Below are positions 1 to 11,087 of a stretch of 64,000 bases of DNA, piece after piece. A program made the position numbers and the translations under genes. This DNA is from Candidatus Gastranaerophilales bacterium (lineage in GTDB: Bacteria; Cyanobacteriota; Vampirovibrionia; Gastranaerophilales; Gastranaerophilaceae), in assembly GCA_944322675.1 (NCBI GenBank), contig CALUPO010000001.1:170898-234897 (forward strand), written 5' to 3'. The stretch's first letter is position 1, and each line of letters opens with the position of its first letter. Under the pieces are notes generated by a model. That model ran no database searches, had not been told where the DNA came from, and worked only from the letters and a program-made list of their open reading frames with translations.

Positions 1-54
1 GTATTATTTGGTGGTGATGATTTAACAACTAGTGTTCAACAAGCTGTTAAATAA
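1..54 (+). CDS. 3' end of an unidentified gene
   Basis: The first 54 bases read as an open frame ending in TAA, with C-terminal residues GGDDLTTSVQQAVK. A bidirectional terminator follows 17 bases later, which supports a real gene end. Too little is present to name the product. Confidence 0.55.
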   Translation, partial: VLFGGDDLTTSVQQAVK

Positions 55-71
55 ATTTTTATTTTTATTAT

Positions 72-102
72 AAAAAGCCCTGTTTTTAAAACAGGGCTTT
101 TT
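72..102. terminator. Bidirectional rho-independent terminator
   Basis: The hairpin has GCCCTGTTTT pairing with AAAACAGGGC, flanked by A5 on the left and T5 on the right, so it works in both directions. It separates the gene ending at base 54 from the convergent hydrogenase operon ending at base 138. Confidence 0.9.
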
Positions 103-137
103 GTTGTTTGTTGCTATTAATAATTTTCACAACTATT

Positions 138-1883
138 TTAAACTAAATCCTTATATGAATTTTTGAACTTATCGGAATAATGAGTATGAAGAAGTTCATG
201 TGCTTTATGAGAATTTGGTTCTTTTAAAAACTCATCATATAGTTTTTTAATTTCAGGATTTTCATACGACATACGATGTGGCAATTCACGATCTTCCTTA
301 TAAAGTCCATTTGCTCTTTTTTCCTTAATAGAAATATCATCACAACTTCTTAGTTGTCCGCCACCATTTATACAACCGCCAGGACAAGCCATAACTTCAA
401 GTATATGAAAATCTGTTTCACCATTTTTAAGCTGTTGTAAAGTTTTTTCAGCTTCTTTTAAAGTAGAAACGATTCTAACTTTGACTTTTGTACCTTTAAC
501 ATCCACTTCAACATCTTTTTGACGTGAATTTTTGTCAACACCACGCATTTGAACTATGTCAACATCTTTTAAAGGTTCATTTGTCACCATATAATAAGCA
601 GTTCTTAATGCTGCTTCGGCAACACCACCGGATGCTCCAAATATTGTTGCGGCACCTGAATATTGTTCAAAAGGTGAATCACCCTCACTTGGTTCAAGTT
701 CAGATAGGTCTATACCTGCTGATTTAATCATTTTGGCTATTTCATAAGTAGTTAAAACAACATCTGTTTCGTCTTTTAATTCCTGACGTGCTGCTTCAGC
801 TTTTTTAGCTGTGCAAGGCATTATTGAAATGACTTTAATGTTATCTTTTGTAAACCCTTCAAAATATTGCGGCACCAATTCTTTTAAAACAGGTGACAAC
901 ATTCCCTGTGGTGATTTACAAGTTGAAAGATGATTTAACATATCAGGATGTTGTGTTTCCATATAACGTATCCAGGCAGGGCAACAAGATGTAAATAGTG
1001 GAAGGTTTTTACCCTCTTTTAAACGTCCTAAAAACTCTTGTGCTTCTTCCATAATGGTTAAATCAGCAGAAAAATTAGTGTCAAAAACAAGATCAAAACC
1101 AATCTGTTTTAAAGCTGTATTTAAAAGTCCTATAACATTATCACCTGGCTTTAATCCAAAAGCTTCGCCCAAAGCGACCCTAACTGATGGAGCAATTTGA
1201 ACAAGAGTTTTTACCTTTTCATCGTTAACCATATCCCAAACTTTATCTATTTCTGATTTGATAGTCAAAGCACCGGTTGGGCAAACAGCCTGACACTGAC
1301 CGCAATAAACGCAATCAACAGAAGACAATTCCCGTCCTGCAAAAGGCTGCACCTGTGTTTTTGACCCGCGATTTGCAAAACCTAAAACAGAATGTCCTTG
1401 AAACTCAGAACAAGCTCTTACACAAGCACCACACAATATACATTTGTTGGGATCACGAACTATTGATGGGTTGCTATCATCAATTGGTAACATTTCTTTG
1501 CGTTGTATGTATTTTAAATCTGTTATACCGTATTCGTTTGCATATTTTTGCAAGTCACAATTACCTGATTTTTCACAAGTTGTGCATTCACGATTATGGT
1601 TTGCAAGAAGCAATTCTAAAACTGTTTTACGAATACGTCTTACACGCATTGTGTTTGTTTTAACCCTTAAACCGGCTTCAGGTGGCATTGTGCAAGATGA
1701 CTGTATACCACGACCGTCTATTTCAACAACGCATAATCTGCAAGCACCAAATTGGGTTAAATCCGGACGATAACATAAAGTTGGAACAGAAAAGCCGGCT
1801 TTTTTAATTACTTCCAACAAATTTGGCTCGTTTGTAAACTCAACTTCTTTACCGTTTATAAATAATGTTTTTTTATCACTCAT
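138..1883 (-). CDS. hydA: [FeFe]-hydrogenase catalytic subunit (HydA/HndD type)
   Basis: Catalytic subunit that makes or oxidises H2 in the cytoplasm. Its 581 residues hold an N-terminal [2Fe-2S] domain (Cys37, 48, 51, 64), the His-ligated cluster (His96, Cys100, 103, 109) and two [4Fe-4S] ferredoxin motifs (Cys148-158 and Cys191-201). The H-cluster domain has all three signatures: TSCCPAW (298-304), MPCTAKKAE (355-363) and ACPGGCINGGG (499-509). A short C-terminal small-subunit-like region follows. The start has an AAGGAT ribosome site about 6 bases upstream. It is the last gene of a three-gene operon with NuoF-like and NuoE-like partners, the arrangement of NAD-linked, electron-bifurcating HydABC enzymes. 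Bifurcation is inferred from the family, not visible in the sequence. Confidence 0.96.
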   Translation of the reverse strand: MSDKKTLFINGKEVEFTNEPNLLEVIKKAGFSVPTLCYRPDLTQFGACRLCVVEIDGRGIQSSCTMPPEAGLRVKTNTMRVRRIRKTVLELLLANHNRECTTCEKSGNCDLQKYANEYGITDLKYIQRKEMLPIDDSNPSIVRDPNKCILCGACVRACSEFQGHSVLGFANRGSKTQVQPFAGRELSSVDCVYCGQCQAVCPTGALTIKSEIDKVWDMVNDEKVKTLVQIAPSVRVALGEAFGLKPGDNVIGLLNTALKQIGFDLVFDTNFSADLTIMEEAQEFLGRLKEGKNLPLFTSCCPAWIRYMETQHPDMLNHLSTCKSPQGMLSPVLKELVPQYFEGFTKDNIKVISIMPCTAKKAEAARQELKDETDVVLTTYEIAKMIKSAGIDLSELEPSEGDSPFEQYSGAATIFGASGGVAEAALRTAYYMVTNEPLKDVDIVQMRGVDKNSRQKDVEVDVKGTKVKVRIVSTLKEAEKTLQQLKNGETDFHILEVMACPGGCINGGGQLRSCDDISIKEKRANGLYKEDRELPHRMSYENPEIKKLYDEFLKEPNSHKAHELLHTHYSDKFKNSYKDLV

Positions 1884-1901
1884 ATTTTTAATCCTTCTTA
1901 A

Positions 1902-3752
1902 TTACTTTTGTTCAATAGCTTTAAATGGACAAGCATTAACACAATTGCCGCATTTTATACATTTATTTTGGTCAATATGATGAGCTTGTTTAACTTCACC
2001 AACAATAGCTCCTACAGGACAATTGCGAGCACATTTTGTACAGCCTTTGCATTTTTCTTCATTAATAACTATTGTCTTCATAGCCTTACAAACACCGGCG
2101 GGACATTTTTTATCACGGATATGTGCTATATATTCATCACGGAAGTATTTTAAAGTTGACAAAACAGGATTTGGTGCAGTTTTGCCTAATCCGCACAAAG
2201 AACCGTCCTTAACAGCCAAAGCGAGTTCTTCTAACTTGTCTAAATCCGACATTTCACCTTGACCTTTAACTATTTTTTCAAGTATTTTTAACATATTTTT
2301 AGTACCTTCTCGACATGGCACGCATTTACCGCAGGATTCATGCTGTGTAAAGTTCATAAAGAAACGTGCAACTTCAACAATACAAGTATCTTCATTCATA
2401 ACAACAAGCCCGCCTGAGCCTACCATTGCACCGGCTTTAATAAGGTTATCATAATCCATAGGTAAATCAAGGTGTTCTTCTGTTAAACAGCCGCCACTTG
2501 GTCCACCAATTTGAACGGCTTTAAATTTTTTGCCATTTCGGATACCACCACCAATATCAAAAACTATTTCACGCAAAGTTGTTCCCATAGGCACTTCAAT
2601 AAGTCCTGTGTTGTTAACTTCACCTGTTAGTGCAAAAGTTTTTGTTCCTTTTGAAGTTTCAGTACCAAATGAACTAAACCAGCTTGCACCTTTAATAATG
2701 ATAGAAGGTACATTTGCAAGTGTTTCAACGTTATTTATAATAGTAGGACGTCCAAAAAGTCCTTGATTTGCAGGAAATGGAGGTTTGGGTCTTGGCATAC
2801 CACGTTCACCTTCAATTGAGGCAATTAATGCTGTTTCCTCACCACAAACAAATGCACCGGCTCCTTCTTTAATATGAATTGTGAAGTTAAAATCGCTATT
2901 CATGATATTTTTTCCTAAGAATCCGGCTGCTTCAGCATCAGCTATAGCACGACGAAGTCTTTTTATAGCAAGCGGATATTCAGCACGGATATAGATATAA
3001 GCTTCATCCGACCCAATGGCAAAACCGGCTATTGCCATACCTTCAAGCAAGCGATGTGGATCACCTTCCATTAAACTTCTATCCATAAATGCACCAGGAT
3101 CACCTTCATCACCATTGCAAATTACATAACTTTTTCCACCTTTATTGGCAGCTGCAAACTTCCATTTTCTACCTGTAGGGAAACCGCCACCGCCACGGCC
3201 ACGCAAGCCTGATGCTTCAATTTCATTTATTACCCAATCAGGGTCGTTTTTCATTAAAACTTTATGCAAACCTTCATAAGCACCAACGTTTAAGGCGTCT
3301 TCTAATGATTCAGCATTAATACGCCCGCAATGTTCTAAAGATGTTCTTGTTTGTTTTGCATAAAAATCTATTTCTTCGTTTTTAAACACATGTTTTTTTG
3401 TTTTCGGGTCAACGTATAACAATCTTTCAACCGGTTTTCCAGATTTAATATGGCTTTCAATAATTTCTTCAACATCAGATTCTTTAACGTTTGTATAAGT
3501 AACATCTAAATCCGGAATGACGACAAGTACGCCCTTTTCGCAAAACCCGTGGCAGCCTGTTGGAATAACTGTCATTTTATCGTGATTTGTCAAATTGCCT
3601 ACATTTGCACCCAGTTCTTCAAACTTTTTTATAACATTAGAAGCACCGTTTGCTATACATCCTGTACCTGAACATACTAGAACTCGCAATCCCTGTGCTT
3701 TTATTGCTGCTTTAATATTTTCCTTTTCTTTATTTATATCAATAATTGCCAT
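1902..3752 (-). CDS. hydB: NADH-binding hydrogenase subunit (HydB/HndC, NuoF-like)
   Basis: Flavoprotein subunit that binds FMN and NAD(H) and passes electrons to HydA. The 616 residues contain an N-terminal thioredoxin-like [2Fe-2S] domain with four cysteines (VCSGTGC and TGCHGFC), a NuoF core with the glycine-rich GLRGRGGGGFPTG and CNGDEGDPGAF motifs, and the ESCGKCVPCREGT [4Fe-4S] site. A C-terminal pair of ferredoxin motifs (CKGCTKCARNCP and CIKCGNCVNACP) follows; this extension is typical of bifurcating HydB and absent from ordinary NuoF. It lies 18 bases upstream of hydA and 4 bases downstream of the NuoE-like gene, so the three are almost certainly cotranscribed. An AGAGGG ribosome site precedes the start. 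Confidence 0.96.
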   Translation of the reverse strand: MAIIDINKEKENIKAAIKAQGLRVLVCSGTGCIANGASNVIKKFEELGANVGNLTNHDKMTVIPTGCHGFCEKGVLVVIPDLDVTYTNVKESDVEEIIESHIKSGKPVERLLYVDPKTKKHVFKNEEIDFYAKQTRTSLEHCGRINAESLEDALNVGAYEGLHKVLMKNDPDWVINEIEASGLRGRGGGGFPTGRKWKFAAANKGGKSYVICNGDEGDPGAFMDRSLMEGDPHRLLEGMAIAGFAIGSDEAYIYIRAEYPLAIKRLRRAIADAEAAGFLGKNIMNSDFNFTIHIKEGAGAFVCGEETALIASIEGERGMPRPKPPFPANQGLFGRPTIINNVETLANVPSIIIKGASWFSSFGTETSKGTKTFALTGEVNNTGLIEVPMGTTLREIVFDIGGGIRNGKKFKAVQIGGPSGGCLTEEHLDLPMDYDNLIKAGAMVGSGGLVVMNEDTCIVEVARFFMNFTQHESCGKCVPCREGTKNMLKILEKIVKGQGEMSDLDKLEELALAVKDGSLCGLGKTAPNPVLSTLKYFRDEYIAHIRDKKCPAGVCKAMKTIVINEEKCKGCTKCARNCPVGAIVGEVKQAHHIDQNKCIKCGNCVNACPFKAIEQK

Positions 3753-3756
3753 ATTA

Positions 3757-4263
3757 TTAACCCTCTTTTTCTTCTTTAATAATGGTATCTATGATTATTT
3801 TTACAGCATCCTCTGTCATTTGAGGATAAACTTTTTCGTTTATAACCATAACAGGAGCCAACCCGCAAGCACCCAAACAACTTACTGTTTCAACAGTAAA
3901 CAAACCATCTTGAGAAGTATACTTGCCTTCTTTTAAGTTTAATATTGAACGTAATGCGTTTAGTACAGGCATTGAACCACGAACGTGACAAGCTGTTCCA
4001 TCACATACTTTTACTTCATATTTGCCTTTTGGCTCCAATGAAAACTGTGCATAAAATGTAGCAACACCATAAACAGTTGCAGGTGACACACCTTCTATTT
4101 TTGTGCCAATATATGTTAATGCTTCTTCGGGCAAATAACGATATTTTTCTTGAACTTTTTGTAAAATTGCGATTAAATTTGACTTTTTGTATTCATAATC
4201 ACGCAATATGCTATCAATAAGCTTAAAATCAATAGCATTTTGACTTTGAGTTTGAAGACCCAT
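3757..4263 (-). CDS. hydC: [2Fe-2S] hydrogenase subunit (HydC/HndA, NuoE-like)
   Basis: Small thioredoxin-like electron-transfer subunit and first gene of the hydrogenase operon. At 168 residues it has the usual NuoE length, with an N-terminal helical part (YRYLPEEAL, SPATVYGVATFY) and four [2Fe-2S] cysteines in CDGTACHVRGS and CLGACGLAP. An AAGGAG ribosome site lies about 8 bases before the ATG. With HydB and HydA it should form the soluble trimer that couples NADH and reduced ferredoxin to H2. No separate ferredoxin gene is nearby. Confidence 0.95.
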   Translation of the reverse strand: MGLQTQSQNAIDFKLIDSILRDYEYKKSNLIAILQKVQEKYRYLPEEALTYIGTKIEGVSPATVYGVATFYAQFSLEPKGKYEVKVCDGTACHVRGSMPVLNALRSILNLKEGKYTSQDGLFTVETVSCLGACGLAPVMVINEKVYPQMTEDAVKIIIDTIIKEEKEG

Positions 4264-4804
4264 GCAGCAATTCTCCTTCCTATTAAATTTATAACAAACA
4301 TTCTCATATAAAAGTGTAGCATAAACATTTTATTTTTTCCAATATTTTTTTAAGGAAGTTATATATCAAATTAACCCCAAAAAGTAAGAACCTTAATAAA
4401 ATTTCTTCATCCTCAAAGCGTAGAAAATTTAGGATGTAAGTTTAAATCTTCAAGCTGTTCAGGATTTTACCCACGTTAAAAATCATCTTCCAATGTTTTT
4501 TCGCTGAATGTATTTTTTTATATTTGTAAGATGCTGAAACGAGTTCAGTATGACGAGGAAGGGGAGGAGGAAAAAAAGGTGTTGCAGGGGGGCTGCTTCG
4601 CTTGTGAACCAGACTTACAACACTTGTACCTCAACAAGTGTTCGCTTTGTTAAGTTGAAAATGAGATGAAATCAAATTTACATATTATAGTAATTGACTA
4701 AAATTTAGTATTTAAATCTATTTTTACCTATACCATTTATTGCCATAATTTTTTTTATAATGTAAAATTATAGTATTGAATGTATTATTTTAGGTAAAAT
4801 TTAT
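4264..4804. other. Repeat-bearing intergenic region between hydC and glmS
   Basis: This 541-bp stretch between divergent genes has no credible gene. The middle (about 4560-4620) is unusually purine- and GC-rich for this genome. It holds a small palindrome, CTGAA-N5-TTCAG, at 4534-4548, inside a sequence resembling short repeats common in bacterial intergenic DNA. A 9-bp perfect hairpin, AACACTTGT/ACAAGTGTT, lies at 4619-4642. The last 120 bases are AT-rich and include TATAAT at 4756-4761, the likely glmS promoter zone, though no convincing -35 box matches it. Confidence 0.6.
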
Positions 4805-6652
4805 ATGTGTGGAATAGTAGGTTATATAGGAAGCCGCAATACAGTTGATGTACTTTTAAACGGATTGACAAGTCTTGAATATCGCGGATACGATTCAAGC
4901 GGTGTTTCAGTTTATGATAGGGATGATGGAGAAATTAAAATCTTTAAAGCCGAAGGTAAGTTAAATAATTTAAAAGAAATATTAAAAAATGATACCACTT
5001 TAAAAACACCCGGTATTGGTATAGGTCACATTCGTTGGGCTACGCATGGAGTACCTTCGGTTGAAAATGCTCATCCACATACTTGTAACTGTGGCAATCT
5101 CGTTATTGTACATAATGGTATTATTGAAAACTATTTGGAATTAAAAAGTAAACTTGAAAATTTAGGCTGCAAATTTAAATCTCAAACAGACACAGAAACT
5201 ATAGCTCATCTTATTGCCCAAAAATATAAAGAAGAACAAAATTTAACAAATGCTGTAAGAAATGCCGTTAAAGAACTTAAAGGTGCTTATGCTCTTTGCG
5301 TTATGCATAGAAATGAGCCTAATTTAATTGTTGCTGCCAGAAAAAATGCACCATTACTTATTGGTGTTGGAAATAATGAAAATTTTATAGCCTCCGATGT
5401 GCCGGCTATTATTTCATATACAAAGCATGCTTGTTATTTAAATGATGATGAAATAGCAACAGTTTGGGCAAACAAATTTGAAGTTTGTGATTTAGAAGGT
5501 AAAATAATAAACAAACGTGTTGAAATATTGCCCTGGGAATCTCAAACAATTAATAAAATGGGCTATAAACATTTTATGCTAAAAGAAATACATGAACAGC
5601 CTGATGTTGTGCGTAATGTTTTATCAAATAAGTTAATTGACGCCAACACAAAAATAAAACTTGATGAAGTGAAGTTAAATAGTGATACAATAAAGAATCT
5701 TAGTCGTATTGAAATAATAGCTTGCGGGACATCCCTTCATGCTGCTATGGTTGGAAAATATATTATTGAAAGTATGACAAAAATTGCCGTTGATGTTGAA
5801 GCTTCAAGTGAATACATATATCGAGAAAAAACCACAAACGAAAATACTCTGGTTATTGGGGTTTCTCAAAGCGGGGAAACAGCCGACACAATCACTGCAA
5901 TTCGCCAAGCAAAGCAAACGGGTGCTCATATTTTAATTATTACAAATAGACCTGATTCAACAATGGCACGTGAAGCTCATAGTCTTGTTCCTGTCAATGC
6001 AGGAATTGAAGTATCGGTAGCTGCAACAAAATCATATATGGCACAAGTTTTATCTTTTTATCTTTTTGCTATTTATTTAAGTGAAATTAAAAATACAATG
6101 AATAGTGAACAGTTAATTAATTTAAAATTTGAACTTCTAAAACTTCCAAATCTTGTTGAAACAATTTTACAACATGAGGATGAAATAAAAAAATGTGCTT
6201 CAAAATATGCTTCGACAAAGGATTTTATCTATATTTCCCGTGGAATAAACCTTGCAAGTGCTTATGAAGGTGCTTTAAAACTTAAAGAAATAAGTTATAT
6301 AAATGCTACAGGTTATCCTGCAGGAGAGTTAAAACATGGGCCAATTGCAATGTTGGACGAAACAATGCCTGTTATGGTAATAATGATGCCAGGTGTTGTT
6401 TATGAAAAAATATTATCAAATGCACAAGAGGCAAAAGCACGTCATGCTAAGCTTATTGCATTAACATCATCAAATGATCCTAAATTATATGACACATTTG
6501 ATGATATTATAAAAATTCCTCAAATATGTGAAATGTTGTCGCCGGCATTAACATGTGTGCCACTTCAGCTTTTTGCATATTATATAGCAGAGTTTTTAGG
6601 CAAAGATGTTGACCAGCCGCGTAACCTTGCAAAATCTGTGACAGTTGAATAA
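4805..6652 (+). CDS. glmS: Glutamine--fructose-6-phosphate aminotransferase
   Basis: Makes glucosamine-6-phosphate from fructose-6-phosphate and glutamine, the first step to UDP-GlcNAc for peptidoglycan and lipopolysaccharide. The 615-residue protein starts MCGIVGYIG, so the N-terminal Cys nucleophile of the glutaminase domain is exposed after Met removal. This fixes the start even though the ribosome site (TAGG) is weak. Two SIS isomerase domains follow, with SQSGETADT and the C-terminal DQPRNLAKSVTVE signature. The length is normal. It is transcribed alone, divergently from the hydrogenase operon. Confidence 0.97.
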   Translation: MCGIVGYIGSRNTVDVLLNGLTSLEYRGYDSSGVSVYDRDDGEIKIFKAEGKLNNLKEILKNDTTLKTPGIGIGHIRWATHGVPSVENAHPHTCNCGNLVIVHNGIIENYLELKSKLENLGCKFKSQTDTETIAHLIAQKYKEEQNLTNAVRNAVKELKGAYALCVMHRNEPNLIVAARKNAPLLIGVGNNENFIASDVPAIISYTKHACYLNDDEIATVWANKFEVCDLEGKIINKRVEILPWESQTINKMGYKHFMLKEIHEQPDVVRNVLSNKLIDANTKIKLDEVKLNSDTIKNLSRIEIIACGTSLHAAMVGKYIIESMTKIAVDVEASSEYIYREKTTNENTLVIGVSQSGETADTITAIRQAKQTGAHILIITNRPDSTMAREAHSLVPVNAGIEVSVAATKSYMAQVLSFYLFAIYLSEIKNTMNSEQLINLKFELLKLPNLVETILQHEDEIKKCASKYASTKDFIYISRGINLASAYEGALKLKEISYINATGYPAGELKHGPIAMLDETMPVMVIMMPGVVYEKILSNAQEAKARHAKLIALTSSNDPKLYDTFDDIIKIPQICEMLSPALTCVPLQLFAYYIAEFLGKDVDQPRNLAKSVTVE

Positions 6653-6658
6653 TTTGTG

Positions 6659-6680
6659 TACATTCCAATGTAGATTAATT
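6659..6680 (+). terminator. Weak hairpin after glmS
   Basis: TACATT-CC-AATGTA forms a 6-bp stem starting 7 bases after the glmS stop, followed by a loose T-rich tail. It is a plausible but weak terminator. Confidence 0.35.
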
Positions 6681-6728
6681 TTTGTTTGAATATTCCGTCT
6701 TAGGCAGCGGTTCTCCCCTAAAGGGGGA

Positions 6729-7352
6729 ATTGTTAACATTTCATTGCCATATTAGGCAAAATAATGTATAATATTCTTAAAAGAAGGAGGTTTTTAATGT
6801 CAATATGTCCCCATTGCCAAAGCAATAAAGTAAGAAAAAACGGAAAAAATAGAGGAACCCAACGTATGCTTTGTACAAATTGTGGCAAAACATTCCCACA
6901 AAAGCCTAAACGTTACACAAAAGAAGATAAATATAAAGCTTTAATGATGTATTTAAACAATGTAGGTATACGGAAAATAGCACTATTTTTTGGAGTAAGT
7001 GCTACTGCGGTATTAAAATGGATAAAAAATGCTCATGTATTATTACAAGAGTTATTGGCTAACTTTAATCCTTTGGTTTCAGATAAAGCTGATATTATAG
7101 AGTTGGATGAAATATATACCTATGTAAAAAAAAGAAAAATAGAGCAGTCGTATGGACTGCTTATTCTAGACGACAGATGCGTGTTATTGCATTTACCATC
7201 GGAGAAGGGCTGAAACCTCACGTTATGACAAAAAGTGAAACTCATTTAATAGAAAGTTCTAATAATTTAATAAGAGATAATATAGCAAGGTTTAACAGAA
7301 AAATTATTCTTCCACAAAGACCTGATTCTCAACACAATGAAAAGTTGACAGT
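6729..7352 (+). mobile_element. Decayed IS1-family insertion sequence
   Basis: The left end (6729-6747, ATTGTTAACATTTCATTGC) is matched in inverted orientation by the right end (7335-7352, CAATGAAAAGTTGACAGT), which contains the transposase stop codon as in IS1. The element is about 620 bp, shorter than the roughly 770 bp of IS1, because of internal deletions. Small palindromes sit just outside each end (CCCCTAAAGGGG on the left; TCCGGA with flanking C/G runs on the right). The right end of a second copy at 63931-64000 confirms the terminal repeat. No clear target duplication is visible. Confidence 0.8.
6797..7348 (+). pseudogene. IS1-family transposase, frameshifted and internally deleted
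   Basis: The reading frame opens with a strong AAGGAGG ribosome site 6 bases before ATG 6797. It encodes a zinc-ribbon (CPHCQ and CTNCGK), a helix-turn-helix (VGIRKIALFFGVSATAVLKW) and the first catalytic acidic motif (IIELDEIYTYVKK). Near 7155 the frame is lost: the next recognisable stretch (WTAYSRRQMRVIAFTIGEG) is in another frame. A deletion then joins it to HVMTKSETHLIESSNN, and a second joins ARFNRK to LFFHKDLILNTMKS just before the TGA. The homologous C-terminus at the window end shows what is missing in the second gap. The element cannot make active transposase. Confidence 0.85.
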
Positions 7353-7355
7353 CTC

Positions 7356-7548
7356 CCTCCGGACGGGGTTACTCTGTTTATTTTTTTTAAGAATTATTTA
7401 AAATTAATTTAACGTCCTCCGGACGGGGCAACTTTTACGCAAAAGCTGCCCAAAACCCCAACCCACTTGGTTTTCGTATATTCACACGACTCAACTTAAG
7501 CCTCCTTAACTCGTGCACTCAAACAAAAGGAGGCGTATTTTGGAAGCT
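7356..7548. repeat. Structured dispersed repeat, copy A
   Basis: Directly right of the IS lies a GC-richer non-coding stretch. A TCCGGA-centred palindrome occurs at about 7357-7370 and again at 7414-7428. It is followed by GCAACTTTT-ACGC-AAAAGCTGC and then by a stem GCCTCC...GGAGGC (7501-7535) around a loop starting TTAACTCGTGC. The same order and loop words recur at 63628-63760 with different stem bases (copy B). I see no coding function. Confidence 0.7.
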
Positions 7549-7568
7549 TATTATATGTTGTAGTTACA

Positions 7569-8090
7569 CTAACCATTATGCCTTGCTTTATATGATTCTA
7601 AAACAAAATCATAACTTGAAGGTTGAAATTCACTTACAGGTGTGCTCAAAAGTGAAGGATGTAAAAATGCAAATTCATCAAAAAATTTCGGTCTATGACT
7701 TAAATCAGAAGAACGTTCAATTGGCGTTTCAAATTCAGAATCTTCATCTTCATTACCGAAATAAATTACCTCCGGCAATGACTTTAATGATTTTGGTGTC
7801 GTCGTATTCTGGTTTTGCTCTATAATATATTGTTCATTACTTTGAAAAGACTCAACATCACTCTCTTTTTTTGGATTACAACAATTAAAAAGATATTTAA
7901 AAAAGTTTTTTATACCATTTTTTTTATCGTTTTGATTTGTTGTATTCAACATCTTTTCACCATTATTTATTATTTTATTTTTATTTATAGAATATAATAA
8001 AGGTGTTTTTATCATTTGTTGCTGTGATTTATTATAGTTTACGATTATATTTGAAGTATCTAATGCATTCCTATTTCTACTAATTCTCAT
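7569..8090 (-). CDS. Hypothetical protein, low-complexity, 173 aa
   Basis: I do not recognise this protein. I place the start at the ATG at 8090 (MRISRNRNALD) because a GGAGA ribosome site lies 5-10 bases before it; an ATG 27 bases further upstream contains that ribosome site within its own codons. The N-terminal half is basic and Asn-rich, the middle has FKYLFNCCNPKK, and the acidic C-terminal half contains FGNEDEDSEFETP. No signal peptide, membrane segment or known motif is visible. It lies downstream of enolase, separated by a terminator, and next to IS debris. Composition resembles the other unknown Asn/Lys-rich proteins of this window. Confidence 0.65.
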   Translation of the reverse strand: MRISRNRNALDTSNIIVNYNKSQQQMIKTPLLYSINKNKIINNGEKMLNTTNQNDKKNGIKNFFKYLFNCCNPKKESDVESFQSNEQYIIEQNQNTTTPKSLKSLPEVIYFGNEDEDSEFETPIERSSDLSHRPKFFDEFAFLHPSLLSTPVSEFQPSSYDFVLESYKARHNG

Positions 8091-8178
8091 AATTTTCTCC
8101 TTTTTTTTATTTTTCATACTTTACATACTAAAACTATAATAAATAAACTACTACGTCAAGTTAACTTTTGTAACAGTA

Positions 8179-8214
8179 AAAAGAAAACAGATTGATATCA
8201 ACCTGTTTTCTTTT
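8179..8214 (-). terminator. Rho-independent terminator of eno
   Basis: AAAAGAAAACAG pairs with CTGTTTTCTTTT across a 12-base loop. It lies 33 bases beyond the enolase stop and, read on the minus strand, ends in T-rich sequence. It separates eno from the hypothetical gene downstream. Confidence 0.75.
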
Positions 8215-8247
8215 GTAAATATAAAAAGAAAAAGTATAGCATTAATT

Positions 8248-9986
<1,739 letters not shown>

Positions 9987-11087
9987 CTAATCGTCACAAA
10001 ACTCGCTTAAGATACAATTTGAAAGCAAAAAACCATCCTTTGTCATAAAGTAATTTCCATAATTATCTTTTTTTAAATATTCTTTAAATTTTTCAAGAAC
10101 ATTTTTATATTTATCTTCAAAGTTTATATTAAATTTTTCATTCAAAATTTTAATATTCACACCATCAACTTTCCGAAAACCTAAAATTATTGCTTCAAAC
10201 AACTTATCTTTCAATGTTAAGTTTTCCTTTGAAAGCTTTTTATAAGGATTTTTAATATAATCTTTTAAAGATATAAGATTTTGATATCTTGTATTATTAA
10301 TATATCCGCAAGCCGCAACTCCAAAACCATAGTAAGTGCCACAATTCCAATAATTTAAGTTATGCTTTGAAACATATTTATCCTTTGCAAAATTTGATAT
10401 CTCATACTGTTTAAACCCGTTTTTATTCAAAAATGACACAGCATAATCATAATATTTAGCCTGCTCATCTTCGCTTATAATATTTTTAGGTTTATACTTA
10501 TAAAAATAACATCCCTTTTCAATCTTAAGACCATATAAAGAAATATGTTTTACATCTAAATTTACAACTTCATGTAAATCATCCTTAAAGTCTTCTAACG
10601 TTTGATTTGGAAGCCCGTAAATAAAATCAAGACTTATGTTATTAAATCCAGCATTATTTGCCTTTATTATTGAATTTATAGCATCCAACTTTGTGTGATT
10701 TCTACCAATATTTTTTAATATTTTATCATTAAAACTTTGCACACCTAAACTTATACGATTCACTTTTGTTTTTTTTAAATTTTCAAAATAATTATCAAAA
10801 ACATCACACGGATTTACTTCAATTGTTATTTCACAATTGTTGTCGTAATTAAATAAACTAATAATATTCTTTATTTTATCAACACTAACACATGATGGTG
10901 TTCCTCCACCTATATAAAGTGTCCTTAAAGATTCATTTTTATAAAAATATTTAATTTCACGTTCTAATGCCATAAAATAATCATCAATATATCCACGATT
11001 ACAATATGATACAAAAGAACAATACTTACACCTTGTTTTGCAAAAAGGTATATGAATATATACATTAAAAACACGTTTATTTTGCAT
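9987..11087 (-). CDS. hemW: HemW-like radical SAM protein
   Basis: Radical SAM protein of the coproporphyrinogen dehydrogenase-like family; HemW members are thought to be haem chaperones rather than true HemN oxidases. The 366 residues start with VYIHIPFCKTRCKYCSF, the family's CX3CX2C cluster motif with an extra Cys. The SAM-binding glycine motif LYIGGGTPS, the NRISLGVQSFN segment and LDFIYGLPNQ follow. The C-terminal half matches the HemW winged-helix part (YEISNFA, HNLNYW). The length fits the family. There is no strong ribosome site before the ATG. No other haem gene lies in the window, so the role is inferred from family only. Confidence 0.88.
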   Translation of the reverse strand: MQNKRVFNVYIHIPFCKTRCKYCSFVSYCNRGYIDDYFMALEREIKYFYKNESLRTLYIGGGTPSCVSVDKIKNIISLFNYDNNCEITIEVNPCDVFDNYFENLKKTKVNRISLGVQSFNDKILKNIGRNHTKLDAINSIIKANNAGFNNISLDFIYGLPNQTLEDFKDDLHEVVNLDVKHISLYGLKIEKGCYFYKYKPKNIISEDEQAKYYDYAVSFLNKNGFKQYEISNFAKDKYVSKHNLNYWNCGTYYGFGVAACGYINNTRYQNLISLKDYIKNPYKKLSKENLTLKDKLFEAIILGFRKVDGVNIKILNEKFNINFEDKYKNVLEKFKEYLKKDNYGNYFMTKDGFLLSNCILSEFCDD

